Part shown: one piece after another, positions 50,957 through 59,474 of the stretch
Position numbering within the stretch: position 1 is the stretch's first letter
Layout of the letters: each line of letters begins with the position of its first letter
Assembly: GCA_031402435.1 (NCBI GenBank)
Contig: JANNSJ010000018.1
Coordinates: 1 to 64,000, forward strand
Direction: 5' to 3'
DNA from: UBA11986 sp031402435
Lineage (GTDB): Bacteria; Bacteroidota; Ignavibacteria; UBA10030; UBA6906
Length of the DNA stretch: 64,000 bases
Made by a program: the position numbers and the translations under genes
Notes under the pieces: generated by a model
Database searches by the model: none
Told to the model about the DNA's origin: nothing
What the model saw: the letters and a program-made list of their open reading frames with translations, nothing else

Positions 50957-51016
50957 GGCAGGGTTTTTCTCCACGGCTTTTTGATGAAATCCATCGAAAT
51001 TCGGCACTACCATAGT

Positions 51017-51032
51017 TGGAATGGCATTTGCT
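51017..51032 (+). promoter_or_regulatory. Sigma-54 (-24/-12) promoter of pyruvate:ferredoxin oxidoreductase
   Basis: TGGAATGGCATTTGCT keeps GG-N10-GC spacing and the TTGCT box; the -24 box is TGGAAT instead of TGGCAC. Predicted start near 51043, 55 bases before the ATG at 51098. It follows the palindrome at 50937. Confidence 0.6.
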
Positions 51033-51097
51033 TTTGAAGTGAATATGAATGGAACCCCGATGCTTGGGCGGGAATAACCTCCACAAAGGTCATTGAA

Positions 51098-54000
51098 ATG
51101 GGCAAAACCTCAAAACGCAAATACGTTACCATCGACGGAAACGAAGCAGCAGCGTTCGTCGCACACAAACTCAACGAAGTCATTGCCATCTATCCCATCA
51201 CACCATCATCAAACATGGGTGAATGGGCGGACGAATGGTCGTCACAGGGGCGAAAGAATCTTTGGGGCACAATTCCATCGGTAACGGAGATGCAGAGCGA
51301 AGGTGGTGCTGCTGGAGCTGTCCACGGCGCGTTGCAAACAGGTGCGCTCTCCACAACGTTCACGGCATCTCAGGGATTGCTTCTGATGATTCCGAATATG
51401 TACAAGATTGCAGGTGAGCTGACATCGACGGTATTTCATGTGACCGCCCGGTCGCTCGCCACGCAGTCGCTCTCCATTTTCGGCGACCATAGCGACGTCA
51501 TGGCGACGAGGGGAACGGGCTTTGCAATGCTCTGTTCCGGCTCTGTACAGGAAGTGATGGACTTCGCGTTGATTGCCGAAGCTGCCACGCTTGAAGCGCG
51601 TGTACCGTTCCTTCATTTCTTCGATGGGTTCAGAACGTCTCACGAAGTCATGAAGATCGAACAGCTTAACGAAGAAGACCTCCGCGCAATGATCGATGAT
51701 GAGTTGATCAGGGCACACCGCTTACGTGGACTTTCGCCTGACCACCCGGTGATGCGTGGAACGGCAATGAACCCCGACGTGTACTTCCAGGCAAGAGAAA
51801 CTGTGAATCCATTTTACAATGCCTGTCCTGCAATCGTGCAGAAAGCAATGGACAACTTCGCAAAGATTGTTGGACGCCAATACCAGTTGTTTGAGTATGT
51901 CGGCTCGCCCGATGCCGAGCGTGTCATCGTTATCATGGGTTCCGGAACCGGTGCCGTCGAAGAAACGATAGCCTATCTGAACAGCAAGGGCGAGAATGTC
52001 GGTGTGCTGAAAGTGAGATTGTTCCGACCATTCTCAATTGCATCGTTTGTCCAAGCACTTCCAAAGTCTGTGAAAACTATTGCCGTCCTCGACAGAACGA
52101 AAGAACCGGGCAGCGCCGGCGAGCCGTTGTATCAGGATGTAGTGACTGCAATAGCTGAATGCCACACTACCGGAACGCTTCCGTTTGCATCCTTCCCGCG
52201 AATCATCGGCGGACGGTACGGACTTTCATCCAAGGAGTTTACTCCTGCCATGGTGAAAGGCATCTACGATGAGATGAAGAAGAGTTCTCCAAAAAATCAC
52301 TTCACCGTGGGAATCAACGACGATGTCTCACACACCAGCATCGACTATGATGCGAACTTCACCACCGAGCCTGATGATGTCGTGCGCGCAATGTTCTATG
52401 GCCTCGGTGCGGATGGCACTGTTGGTGCAAACAAGAATTCCATCAAGATCATCGGCGAGGATACTGACTTTTTTGCTCAGGGGTATTTTGTGTACGACTC
52501 AAAAAAGTCCGGGTCAACAACCATCTCGCACCTGCGTTTCGGCCCCCGTCCAATCAAATCAAACTATCTGATTGACCGGGCGAACTTCATCGCGTGTCAC
52601 CAGTGGTTCTTCCTTGAGAAGTTTAATGTGTTACAGAATGCCGTTCCCGGTGCGACATTCCTGCTCAACAGCTACTTCGGTCCCGACAAAGTGTGGGATG
52701 AGTTGCCACGGCACATACAGGAACAACTCATCCAGAAGAAAATCAAGTTCTATGTGATTGACGGGTATAAGGTTGCCCAGGCAACCGGAATGGGTGGTAG
52801 GGTGAATACTATTATGCAGACATGTTTCTTTGCAATCTCAGGCGTGCTTCCGCGTGACCAGGCGATTGATGCGATCAAGAATTCGATCAAGAAGACGTAC
52901 GGGAAGAAGGGCGACCAGATTGTACAGCAGAATTATGCAGCCGTGGATCAGACGATTGCCAATCTTTTTGAGGTGAAGATACCGGAACGCGTTACGAGCA
53001 CGGTAGAGATGCCCTCTGCGGTTTCTTCGAAGGCGCCTGAGTTTGTTCGCAACGTTACCGGAATGATCATCGCTGGTATGGGTGATTCCCTCCCGGTAAG
53101 CGCAATGCCGATTGATGGAACGTTCCCCGTGGGGACGGCCCAATGGGAGAAGCGCAATATTGCACTCGAAATTCCCGTGTGGGATACGCAAGTCTGCATC
53201 CAATGCAACAAGTGCGCAATCGTTTGTCCGCACGCAACGATTCGCATCAAGGTGTACGATCCGAAAGAGTTGGTGAACGCTCCGCCGACATTCAAGTCAA
53301 CGGACTATCGTGGTCCTGAATACAAGGGCATGAAGTACTCCATCCAGGTTGCACCAGAAGATTGCACAGGATGTGGCATCTGTATCGAGATTTGTCCCGC
53401 GAAGAACAAATCGGAGACGCGCCTCAAAGCTATCAACATGATGCCACAGCCGGCCATCCGTGATCAGGAGAGAGAGAACTACGAGTTCTTCCTCAGCATT
53501 CCTGAAGTTGACCGTCGTGGAGTGAAAATGGATTCGGTGAAGGGTTCGCAGTTGCTCCAGCCGTTGTTCGAATACTCCGGTGCATGCTCGGGTTGCGGTG
53601 AGACTCCCTATCTCAAGTTGGTGACACAGTTGTTTGGCGACAGGATGCTCGTGGCGAATGCAACAGGCTGCTCATCCATCTATGGTGGCAATCTGCCGAC
53701 CACACCGTGGACAAAGAACAACGAGGGCCGCGGCCCGGCATGGTCAAACTCACTCTTTGAGGACAATGCAGAATTCGGTATGGGTATGCGGCTCACCATC
53801 GACAAGCACACTGAGATGGCGAAGGAACTCGTGCAGGTACTTATGCCGGTGATCGGAACTGAGTTGGCGAATGCAATTCTGAATGCCAATCAATCCGATG
53901 AGGCCGGTATCTATGAACAGCGTGAGAGAGTTGAGGAACTACAGAAAAAACTGAAGATGATCAACTCTCCAGAAGCGAAGCATCTCGTGAGTCTCGCTGA

Positions 54001-54700
54001 CAGCCTTGTGAAGAAGAGTGTATGGATTGTTGGGGGTGATGGCTGGGCGTATGATATCGGTTTTGGTGGACTCGACCATGTGCTCGCCTCGGGAAAGAAT
54101 GTGAACATTCTCGTCCTTGATACTGAAGTGTACTCCAACACCGGCGGACAGATGTCGAAGTCAACGCCTCGCGGGGCGGTGGCGAAGTTCGCTGCGGGCG
54201 GCAAGCCGCGTGCAAAGAAGGACCTCGGCCAGATCGCTATGACATATGGGAATGTCTACGTTGCAACCGTTGCCATGGGTGCGAACGACATGCAAACCAT
54301 CAAGGCATTCCTTGAAGCAGAAGCGTATGATGGCCCGTCACTCATCATCGCATACAGTCACTGCATTGCTCATGGCATTAACATGGAGAAGGGGATGAGC
54401 AATCAGAAAGCCGCAGTGGAGAGTGGCCACTGGCCGCTGTATCGTTACAACCCGATGCTGGAAACGGAAGGCAAGAAGCCTTTCAAGCTCGACTCCAAGG
54501 CCCCGAAGATCAAATTCTCAGAATACGCATATCTCGAGACGCGCTACAAGATGCTCACGAAGAGCGACCCCGAAGCGGCCAAGCGTTTGATGGAACTTGC
54601 ACAGGAAGATGTGAACAAGCGATGGGAAATCCTTGAAGAGATGGCAAAGGATGGGAATGGTGATGCGCAGAAGGCTGTATCGCCGGTGCAACATAACTGA
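51098..54700 (+). CDS. nifJ: Pyruvate:ferredoxin (flavodoxin) oxidoreductase, fused single chain
   Basis: A 1200-residue homodimeric enzyme converting pyruvate, CoA and oxidised ferredoxin to acetyl-CoA, CO2 and reduced ferredoxin. Domain order is normal: alpha-type domain (YPITPSSNMGEWADEW, GALSTTFTASQGLLLMIPNM), gamma-type domain (about 430-600, FGLGADGTVGANKNS-like YGLGADGTVGANKN), a 2-[4Fe-4S] domain (CIQCNKCAIVCP and CTGCGICIEICP), and the TPP domain (CSGCGETPYLKL, GGDGWAYDIGFGGLDHVL, TEVYSNTGGQMSKST). It has its own candidate sigma-54 promoter. It feeds acetyl-CoA production and ferredoxin for hydrogenase or biosynthesis. Confidence 0.97.
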   Translation: MGKTSKRKYVTIDGNEAAAFVAHKLNEVIAIYPITPSSNMGEWADEWSSQGRKNLWGTIPSVTEMQSEGGAAGAVHGALQTGALSTTFTASQGLLLMIPNMYKIAGELTSTVFHVTARSLATQSLSIFGDHSDVMATRGTGFAMLCSGSVQEVMDFALIAEAATLEARVPFLHFFDGFRTSHEVMKIEQLNEEDLRAMIDDELIRAHRLRGLSPDHPVMRGTAMNPDVYFQARETVNPFYNACPAIVQKAMDNFAKIVGRQYQLFEYVGSPDAERVIVIMGSGTGAVEETIAYLNSKGENVGVLKVRLFRPFSIASFVQALPKSVKTIAVLDRTKEPGSAGEPLYQDVVTAIAECHTTGTLPFASFPRIIGGRYGLSSKEFTPAMVKGIYDEMKKSSPKNHFTVGINDDVSHTSIDYDANFTTEPDDVVRAMFYGLGADGTVGANKNSIKIIGEDTDFFAQGYFVYDSKKSGSTTISHLRFGPRPIKSNYLIDRANFIACHQWFFLEKFNVLQNAVPGATFLLNSYFGPDKVWDELPRHIQEQLIQKKIKFYVIDGYKVAQATGMGGRVNTIMQTCFFAISGVLPRDQAIDAIKNSIKKTYGKKGDQIVQQNYAAVDQTIANLFEVKIPERVTSTVEMPSAVSSKAPEFVRNVTGMIIAGMGDSLPVSAMPIDGTFPVGTAQWEKRNIALEIPVWDTQVCIQCNKCAIVCPHATIRIKVYDPKELVNAPPTFKSTDYRGPEYKGMKYSIQVAPEDCTGCGICIEICPAKNKSETRLKAINMMPQPAIRDQERENYEFFLSIPEVDRRGVKMDSVKGSQLLQPLFEYSGACSGCGETPYLKLVTQLFGDRMLVANATGCSSIYGGNLPTTPWTKNNEGRGPAWSNSLFEDNAEFGMGMRLTIDKHTEMAKELVQVLMPVIGTELANAILNANQSDEAGIYEQRERVEELQKKLKMINSPEAKHLVSLADSLVKKSVWIVGGDGWAYDIGFGGLDHVLASGKNVNILVLDTEVYSNTGGQMSKSTPRGAVAKFAAGGKPRAKKDLGQIAMTYGNVYVATVAMGANDMQTIKAFLEAEAYDGPSLIIAYSHCIAHGINMEKGMSNQKAAVESGHWPLYRYNPMLETEGKKPFKLDSKAPKIKFSEYAYLETRYKMLTKSDPEAAKRLMELAQEDVNKRWEILEEMAKDGNGDAQKAVSPVQHN

Positions 54701-54723
54701 GATCTGGGCGGCAACCAGCAGCG

Positions 54724-55047
54724 ATGATCACTTTCATCAAAATAATTCATACGGCTATCTGGTTTGTAATGGCGATGTCAGTGTTTTACATCGGGTATTC
54801 TGTTGTCAGAATGCTCTTCGATACGGTGTTCGTTATTTCGATGTTCTTGATTGTCACCGAAATTCTTGTCATTGCAGCGAACTCATGGAGTTGCCCTCTC
54901 ACGAGCGTTGCAAGGCGCTATAGCCAGGAGGATACTCCTAATTTTGATATTTATCTTCCAAGACTGATTGCAAAATTTAACAAAGAAATCTTCACCGTAA
55001 TTCTGTTGTTGATAGCATTGATGTACGTCTACAATTCGGTCACGTAA
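54724..55047 (+). CDS. Small three-span membrane protein of unknown function
   Basis: A 107-residue protein with three hydrophobic segments (residues about 4-28, 33-52 and 89-105) and a conserved-looking middle SWSCPLTSVARRYSQ, which resembles the CPLT region of DUF2784-type small membrane proteins, though I am not sure of the family. It starts 23 bases after the pyruvate oxidoreductase gene and precedes a CoA-binding protein gene, so it probably shares their transcript. Confidence 0.7.
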   Translation: MITFIKIIHTAIWFVMAMSVFYIGYSVVRMLFDTVFVISMFLIVTEILVIAANSWSCPLTSVARRYSQEDTPNFDIYLPRLIAKFNKEIFTVILLLIALMYVYNSVT

Positions 55048-55072
55048 TTGTCCCGGAGAATCCGAGACTAAT

Positions 55073-55525
55073 ATGAGAATGAACATGGATCAATCAATTC
55101 AGGATTTCATAGGCAGTAAACGTATCGCCATCGTGGGTTATTCGCGTACTGGCCGCAAGTTTGGCAACCAGGCCTATGCGGAACTGCAGCAACGTGGCTA
55201 TCAAGTCTTTGCTGTTCATCCAACCGAAAAAGAGATCTCCAGCGTACCATGTTATCCTAACCTGCAAGCGTTACAAGGAAGGGTTGATGGTGTTCTGATT
55301 TCTGTTCCACCCAAACAAGCTGTATCGGTATTGGAGGAAGCTGCATCCATAGGCGTGAAGAATATCTGGTTACAACAAGGAGCCGAGTCTGCCGAAGTCC
55401 TTGAAGTTGCTAAACGCCTTGGGCTTCATGTTGTGTCGAAGAAATGTGTACTCATGTACGCTCCTCCCGTGCGGTCATTCCATGGCTGGCATCGTGGGTT
55501 TGCGAAACTTGTTGGAAGGCTTTAG
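55073..55525 (+). CDS. CoA-binding (YccU-type) Rossmann-fold protein
   Basis: A 150-residue protein with the nucleotide/CoA-binding fold: IGSKRIAIVGYSRTGRKFGN, QVFAVHPTEKEI, VDGVLISVPPKQAVSVLEEA and NIWLQQGAESAEVLEVAKRLG ending in KKCVLMY. It corresponds to the isolated CoA-binding domain of ADP-forming acyl-CoA synthetases. It may bind CoA as a stand-alone regulator. The start is uncertain: ATGs at 55073, 55079 and 55085 are all in frame and none has a strong ribosome site. Proximity to pyruvate oxidoreductase fits CoA metabolism. Confidence 0.88.
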   Translation: MRMNMDQSIQDFIGSKRIAIVGYSRTGRKFGNQAYAELQQRGYQVFAVHPTEKEISSVPCYPNLQALQGRVDGVLISVPPKQAVSVLEEAASIGVKNIWLQQGAESAEVLEVAKRLGLHVVSKKCVLMYAPPVRSFHGWHRGFAKLVGRL

Positions 55526-55563
55526 TTCACATACACCAAACTGTTTCAGAAAGGATCATTCCA

Positions 55564-56304
55564 ATGCGGAATCCCAAAGTTCAGATCGTTCTCATTTTTC
55601 TTACTCTGATTACTTTCTTGGCAAATCCTCATGCTTTCAGTCAAGACAAAGACACCTTAAGAAACAACTCTCTTGTCCACAACGCATGGGCATTACAGTT
55701 TCAAATCGGGAGCAACTTTACTCTGTGGTCGTTCCAGGGTGCAGTTGTATCTGTGAAGAGGCAATTAAATGCTTGCGAAGCACTGCGTCTTGGAGTGAGT
55801 GGTTCTTTCAACTTTGGAGACAACACCGGTATGAGTGCAGCAACTCAGGCGGACACGGCTTGGGGCGGCTACTCCAGTTCCAGGAATAGTAGCCAACATG
55901 GCATTGCGCTTAACATGCAGTATCTTGTGTATCCCAATCCCGAAGCAGAAATAAATCTCTTCTTTGGTGTCGGACCTGTTTTCCAATACTCCTACAATCT
56001 TGATGAAAGCGAGGATCTCTCCATATCGCCAAATCTTGGCCGCAGACAGACTTCCAGTATCAAACGGAATTCCTGGGGTGTAGGGTTATCGGGCTTGACC
56101 GGCGTTGAGTGGTTTGCAACAAGAGCTCTTTCGCTCCATGCTGAATACGGTGTCACGCTGATCCGTGTATGGTCTAGTGCAGCAGAGGAGCGGGCGTTTT
56201 TTGAGCCTACAGTGCCAATCGTTCGTAACAAGAACGAGACGAAGCAGAAAGCCTGGCAGTTCAACGCAAACTCTGTCAAGTTTGGTTTGAGCGTATATTT
56301 CTAA
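55564..56304 (+). CDS. Small outer-membrane beta-barrel protein
   Basis: A 246-residue protein with a signal peptide (residues 1-27, ending AFSQD) and alternating strands such as GVSGSFNFGD, LFFGVGPVFQYSYN and WGVGLSGLTGVEWFATRALSLHAEYGV split over several blades, ending in the aromatic FGLSVYF expected for barrel assembly. It looks like an eight- to ten-stranded OmpW/OmpA-like barrel. I do not recognise a specific family. AAGGATC lies upstream of the ATG at 55564. Confidence 0.75.
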   Translation: MRNPKVQIVLIFLTLITFLANPHAFSQDKDTLRNNSLVHNAWALQFQIGSNFTLWSFQGAVVSVKRQLNACEALRLGVSGSFNFGDNTGMSAATQADTAWGGYSSSRNSSQHGIALNMQYLVYPNPEAEINLFFGVGPVFQYSYNLDESEDLSISPNLGRRQTSSIKRNSWGVGLSGLTGVEWFATRALSLHAEYGVTLIRVWSSAAEERAFFEPTVPIVRNKNETKQKAWQFNANSVKFGLSVYF

Positions 56305-56383
56305 TTGAGTACTTATCCATTAATCGTCAAGGCAAACAATCACTGTACGCAGGGCAAGGACGAATAACAAAGGTGGGCAGTAA

Positions 56384-57355
56384 ATGAAACATATAGCAGT
56401 CCTTACGTCGGGTGGTGATGCCCCGGGAATGAATGCCGCGATACGGGCAGTCACGCGGTGCGCACTTGAACAGGGATGGAGAGTGTACGGCGTTCGCCGC
56501 GGCTATGCCGGGTTGGTTGCCGGGCATTTTCTGGAGTTGACTGCACGTTCGGTCGGAGGGATTATTCAGCAAGGAGGAACGATTCTCGGCAGTACACGCT
56601 GCCCTGAGTTTCAAACCGAAGAAGGCCGGATGTCGGCATTGCGCGAGTTACGCCAGCGCGACATCAGCGGCTTGGTTGTCATCGGGGGGAATGGTTCGCA
56701 GGCCGGTGCGTACGCGCTCTCGCAAATGGGATTCCCTGTTGTTGGTGTTGCTTCAACAATTGATAACGATCTTGCAGGGAGCGATACTTCCATTGGTGTC
56801 GATACGGCACTCAACATCGCACTTGAAGCAATTGACCGGCTCAAGATTACAGCATCCTCGCACATGCGGGCATTTCTTGTTGAAGTCATGGGACGCAAGT
56901 GTGGGTATCTCGCACTCATGACGGCGATTGCAGGTGGTGCAGAGGTGGTTGTTGTACCGGAAATCGAGACAACTCCGGAGCAAGTGGCGCAAGGACTGCG
57001 CGCGGCATATGAGCGGGGAAAGGCCCACGCGCTGGTTGTGGTTGCAGAGGGAGCAAAGTACAATGCAGACGCGTTGACAACGTACTTCAAAGAACATAGT
57101 GCGCGCGTTGGGTTCGATTTGCGTTCGACAACACTTGGTCACGTCCAGCGCGGCGGCGCGCCCACAGCATTTGACCGGATACTCGCTACCCGGCTTGGTG
57201 CAGGGGCGGTTACGGCATTGGCAAATGGAGAAGAAGGCGTACTGGTTGGGATGTTGAAGGGAAGCGTAGCGGCGACGCCATTGGCCGGGGTGATTGGTGT
57301 ACAAAAACCGATCGATCCGGAACTGTTGTTGCTTGCAAAAGTACTCGACAAGTAA
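56384..57355 (+). CDS. pfkA: 6-phosphofructokinase
   Basis: A 323-residue PfkA-type kinase phosphorylating fructose 6-phosphate. It has LTSGGDAPGMNAAIRA, TIDNDLAGSD with the catalytic Asp, GRKCGYLAL and LGHVQRGGAPTAFDR. The nucleotide loop reads GGNGS: residue 103 is Asn where E. coli PfkA has Asp, but residue 104 remains Gly, the ATP-type residue (PPi enzymes have Asp). Residue 124 is Ser, between the Gly of ATP and Lys of PPi enzymes. ATP use is more likely, but donor choice should be tested. It precedes the DHOD-like gene. Confidence 0.93.
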   Translation: MKHIAVLTSGGDAPGMNAAIRAVTRCALEQGWRVYGVRRGYAGLVAGHFLELTARSVGGIIQQGGTILGSTRCPEFQTEEGRMSALRELRQRDISGLVVIGGNGSQAGAYALSQMGFPVVGVASTIDNDLAGSDTSIGVDTALNIALEAIDRLKITASSHMRAFLVEVMGRKCGYLALMTAIAGGAEVVVVPEIETTPEQVAQGLRAAYERGKAHALVVVAEGAKYNADALTTYFKEHSARVGFDLRSTTLGHVQRGGAPTAFDRILATRLGAGAVTALANGEEGVLVGMLKGSVAATPLAGVIGVQKPIDPELLLLAKVLDK

Positions 57356-57417
57356 AATGTCGGTAGCGTGCGATACATTGTAGACTGTTTATCAACTCAC
57401 TAAAGGATCTGACTATT

Positions 57418-58407
57418 ATGGATCTCTCAACAACATACCTTGGCATGAAACTGAAGAATCCGGTTGTTCCTTCAGCAAGCCCTCTCTCGTATTCACTCGA
57501 CAGCATGAAGCGACTCGAGGATGCCGGCGCTCCGGCGATTGTTATGTATTCGCTGTTCGAGGAACAGATTGCGCATGAAGCGGCCGAACTGAATCATTAT
57601 CTCACTTACGGTACGGAAAGCTTCGCGGAAGCGCTCACGTATTTTCCCGAAGCGCGTGAATACAACACCGGCCCGGAAGAGTATGTTGAACTGCTTCGCA
57701 AGGCAAAGCAGTCGCTCGAGATTCCAGTGATTGCCAGTTTGAATGGCATCTCTATTGGTGGCTGGATTCAGTATGCACGCAAAATAGAAGAGGCCGGAGC
57801 CGATGCTCTCGAACTCAACATCTACTACATCCCAACCGATCCTCAGGTTAACTCCACTGATGTTGAAGACCGGTACCTTGAAGTGCTTCTTGCGGTCAAG
57901 CGTACCGTCAATATTCCGGTGGCAATGAAACTGAGTCCATTCTTCAGTTCGATGGCCCACACGGCAAAGCGTCTTGAAATCGGCGGCGCAAACGGGCTGG
58001 TGCTGTTCAACCGGTTCTATCAACCGGATATAGACCTTGATTCGTTGGAAGTGATACCGAATGTGGTTCTCAGCTCCCCTGGTGAAATGCGTCTGCCGTT
58101 ACGATGGGTGGCAATCCTTCACGGAAGAGTAAAGATGAGCCTTGCAGCGACCACCGGGATTCATTCAGTGCAGGATATTGTCAAGATGGTGATGGCCGGA
58201 GCCGATGTGACGATGATGTGCTCGGCACTTCTGAAGAACGGCCCCGGATACCTGACGAAAGTCCTGACCGATCTCGACCTCTGGATGCTTGAACATGAAT
58301 ACATCTCCATCCAACAGATGAAAGGAAGCATGAGCCAGAAATCAGTTGCCGACCCTGCGGCATTCGAACGGGCGAATTATGTGAAGGCATTGCATTCATT
58401 CAAATGA
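57418..58407 (+). CDS. Dihydroorotate dehydrogenase-like flavoprotein
   Basis: A 329-residue FMN TIM-barrel protein of the dihydroorotate dehydrogenase-like group: MDLSTTYLGMKLKNPVVPSA, IPVIASLNG, ALELNIYYIPTDP, VAMKLSPFFSSM and ATTGIHSVQDIVKMVMAGAD. It lacks the canonical catalytic Ser/Cys loop and the orotate-binding NCPN motif of PyrD, so true dihydroorotate oxidation is doubtful. In many anaerobes such a protein is encoded near pyruvate:ferredoxin oxidoreductase, as here. Its ATGA overlap with the cation transporter gene suggests joint translation. Confidence 0.88.
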   Translation: MDLSTTYLGMKLKNPVVPSASPLSYSLDSMKRLEDAGAPAIVMYSLFEEQIAHEAAELNHYLTYGTESFAEALTYFPEAREYNTGPEEYVELLRKAKQSLEIPVIASLNGISIGGWIQYARKIEEAGADALELNIYYIPTDPQVNSTDVEDRYLEVLLAVKRTVNIPVAMKLSPFFSSMAHTAKRLEIGGANGLVLFNRFYQPDIDLDSLEVIPNVVLSSPGEMRLPLRWVAILHGRVKMSLAATTGIHSVQDIVKMVMAGADVTMMCSALLKNGPGYLTKVLTDLDLWMLEHEYISIQQMKGSMSQKSVADPAAFERANYVKALHSFK

Positions 58408-59474
58408 ACCCTTTGACAGCAAACGAACAACACGATCATCATCTACGAAAGCAGGCTGCGCTCATCTCGGTGCTGGTGGGCTTCGGTATGCTTGGCATGA
58501 AGACCACGGCATATCTTCTGACGAATTCGGCCGCGATTCTCTCGGATGCCATGGAGTCGATCGTTCACGTGTTTGCAACATCCATCGCGTTGTACAGCAT
58601 CATCGTCAGTTCCCGGCCGGCGGACGAATCACATCCGTACGGCCACGGCAAGGTTGAGTTCTTCTCAGCAGGACTCGAAGGCGGTCTTATCATCGTTGCG
58701 GCATTTGCCATTATCTATGCTGCTGTGAGAGATTTGATTTTCGGACGAGCGCTTGTCGATCTTGACACCGGCATGCTGCTCACGCTCGCCGCCGCCCTCG
58801 TGAATCTGCTGCTCGGATGGTTCCTGATCAAACGCGGCAAGGCAACTGACTCGCTCACACTCGTTGCCGATGGCAAGCATGTTCTCACCGATTCATACAC
58901 CAGCTTCGGCGTTGTTGTCGGACTGGGACTCGTGTACATGACCGGCCTTACGATTCTTGACCCTCTTGTTGCAATTGCAGTCGCGATCAATATACTCTTC
59001 TCGGGATACAAGCTCATGCGGGTATCGGTAGGCGGATTGATGGATGAGGTGGACCGGCCAACGCTCAAACGCATCAACGAGATCGTTCACCGGTTGCGCA
59101 CGAGCGAGTGGATCAACATGCATCACCTGCGCATCATGCGTTCAGGGCGATTGCATCATCTGGACTTTCATCTGATCGTTCCGTTCTACTGGAGCGTGGA
59201 GAAATCGCATGCCTTTCAGGGTGAGATTGTAAAGAAGGTCGTTTCGGAAATGAACAATAATGCAACGGTATTGACTCACCTTGATCCATGCTTTGAATCG
59301 TACTGCTTCTCATGCAGTGTTGAACCTTGCCCGGAGCGACGATCGCCATTTGTTCGGCAAGCAGAGTGGACAATCAGCTCGATGGTCGGCCGCCCGCCGT
59401 TCATCGATGATGGAGATGAAACAGATGGAATAGGATTACAGACCGAAAACAATTCGAAAGGAATAGCATCATGA
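58404..59474 (+). CDS. Cation diffusion facilitator transporter with Cys-rich C-terminal tail
   Basis: A 356-residue CDF antiporter exporting Zn, Fe, Co or Mn. About six membrane segments carry the metal site residues in SDAMESIVHVFA and GKHVLTDSYTSFG, and the cytoplasmic domain (about 210-300) has the MHHLRIMRSGRLHHLDFHLIV motif. The C-terminal 60 residues are unusual: DPCFESYCFSCSVEPCPERR holds four cysteines able to bind a metal or Fe-S cluster. The gene overlaps both neighbours by ATGA. Confidence 0.9.
   Translation: MNPLTANEQHDHHLRKQAALISVLVGFGMLGMKTTAYLLTNSAAILSDAMESIVHVFATSIALYSIIVSSRPADESHPYGHGKVEFFSAGLEGGLIIVAAFAIIYAAVRDLIFGRALVDLDTGMLLTLAAALVNLLLGWFLIKRGKATDSLTLVADGKHVLTDSYTSFGVVVGLGLVYMTGLTILDPLVAIAVAINILFSGYKLMRVSVGGLMDEVDRPTLKRINEIVHRLRTSEWINMHHLRIMRSGRLHHLDFHLIVPFYWSVEKSHAFQGEIVKKVVSEMNNNATVLTHLDPCFESYCFSCSVEPCPERRSPFVRQAEWTISSMVGRPPFIDDGDETDGIGLQTENNSKGIAS

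Noticed and set aside
51021..51036. Alternative reading of ATGGCATTTGC as a sigma-54 -24 box
   Set aside because: The distance to a GC is wrong; the overlapping TGGAATGGCATTTGCT has correct spacing and was kept.
57418..58407. Assignment as pyrimidine-pathway dihydroorotate dehydrogenase
   Set aside because: The NCPN substrate motif and normal catalytic loop are missing, and no pyr genes are near.
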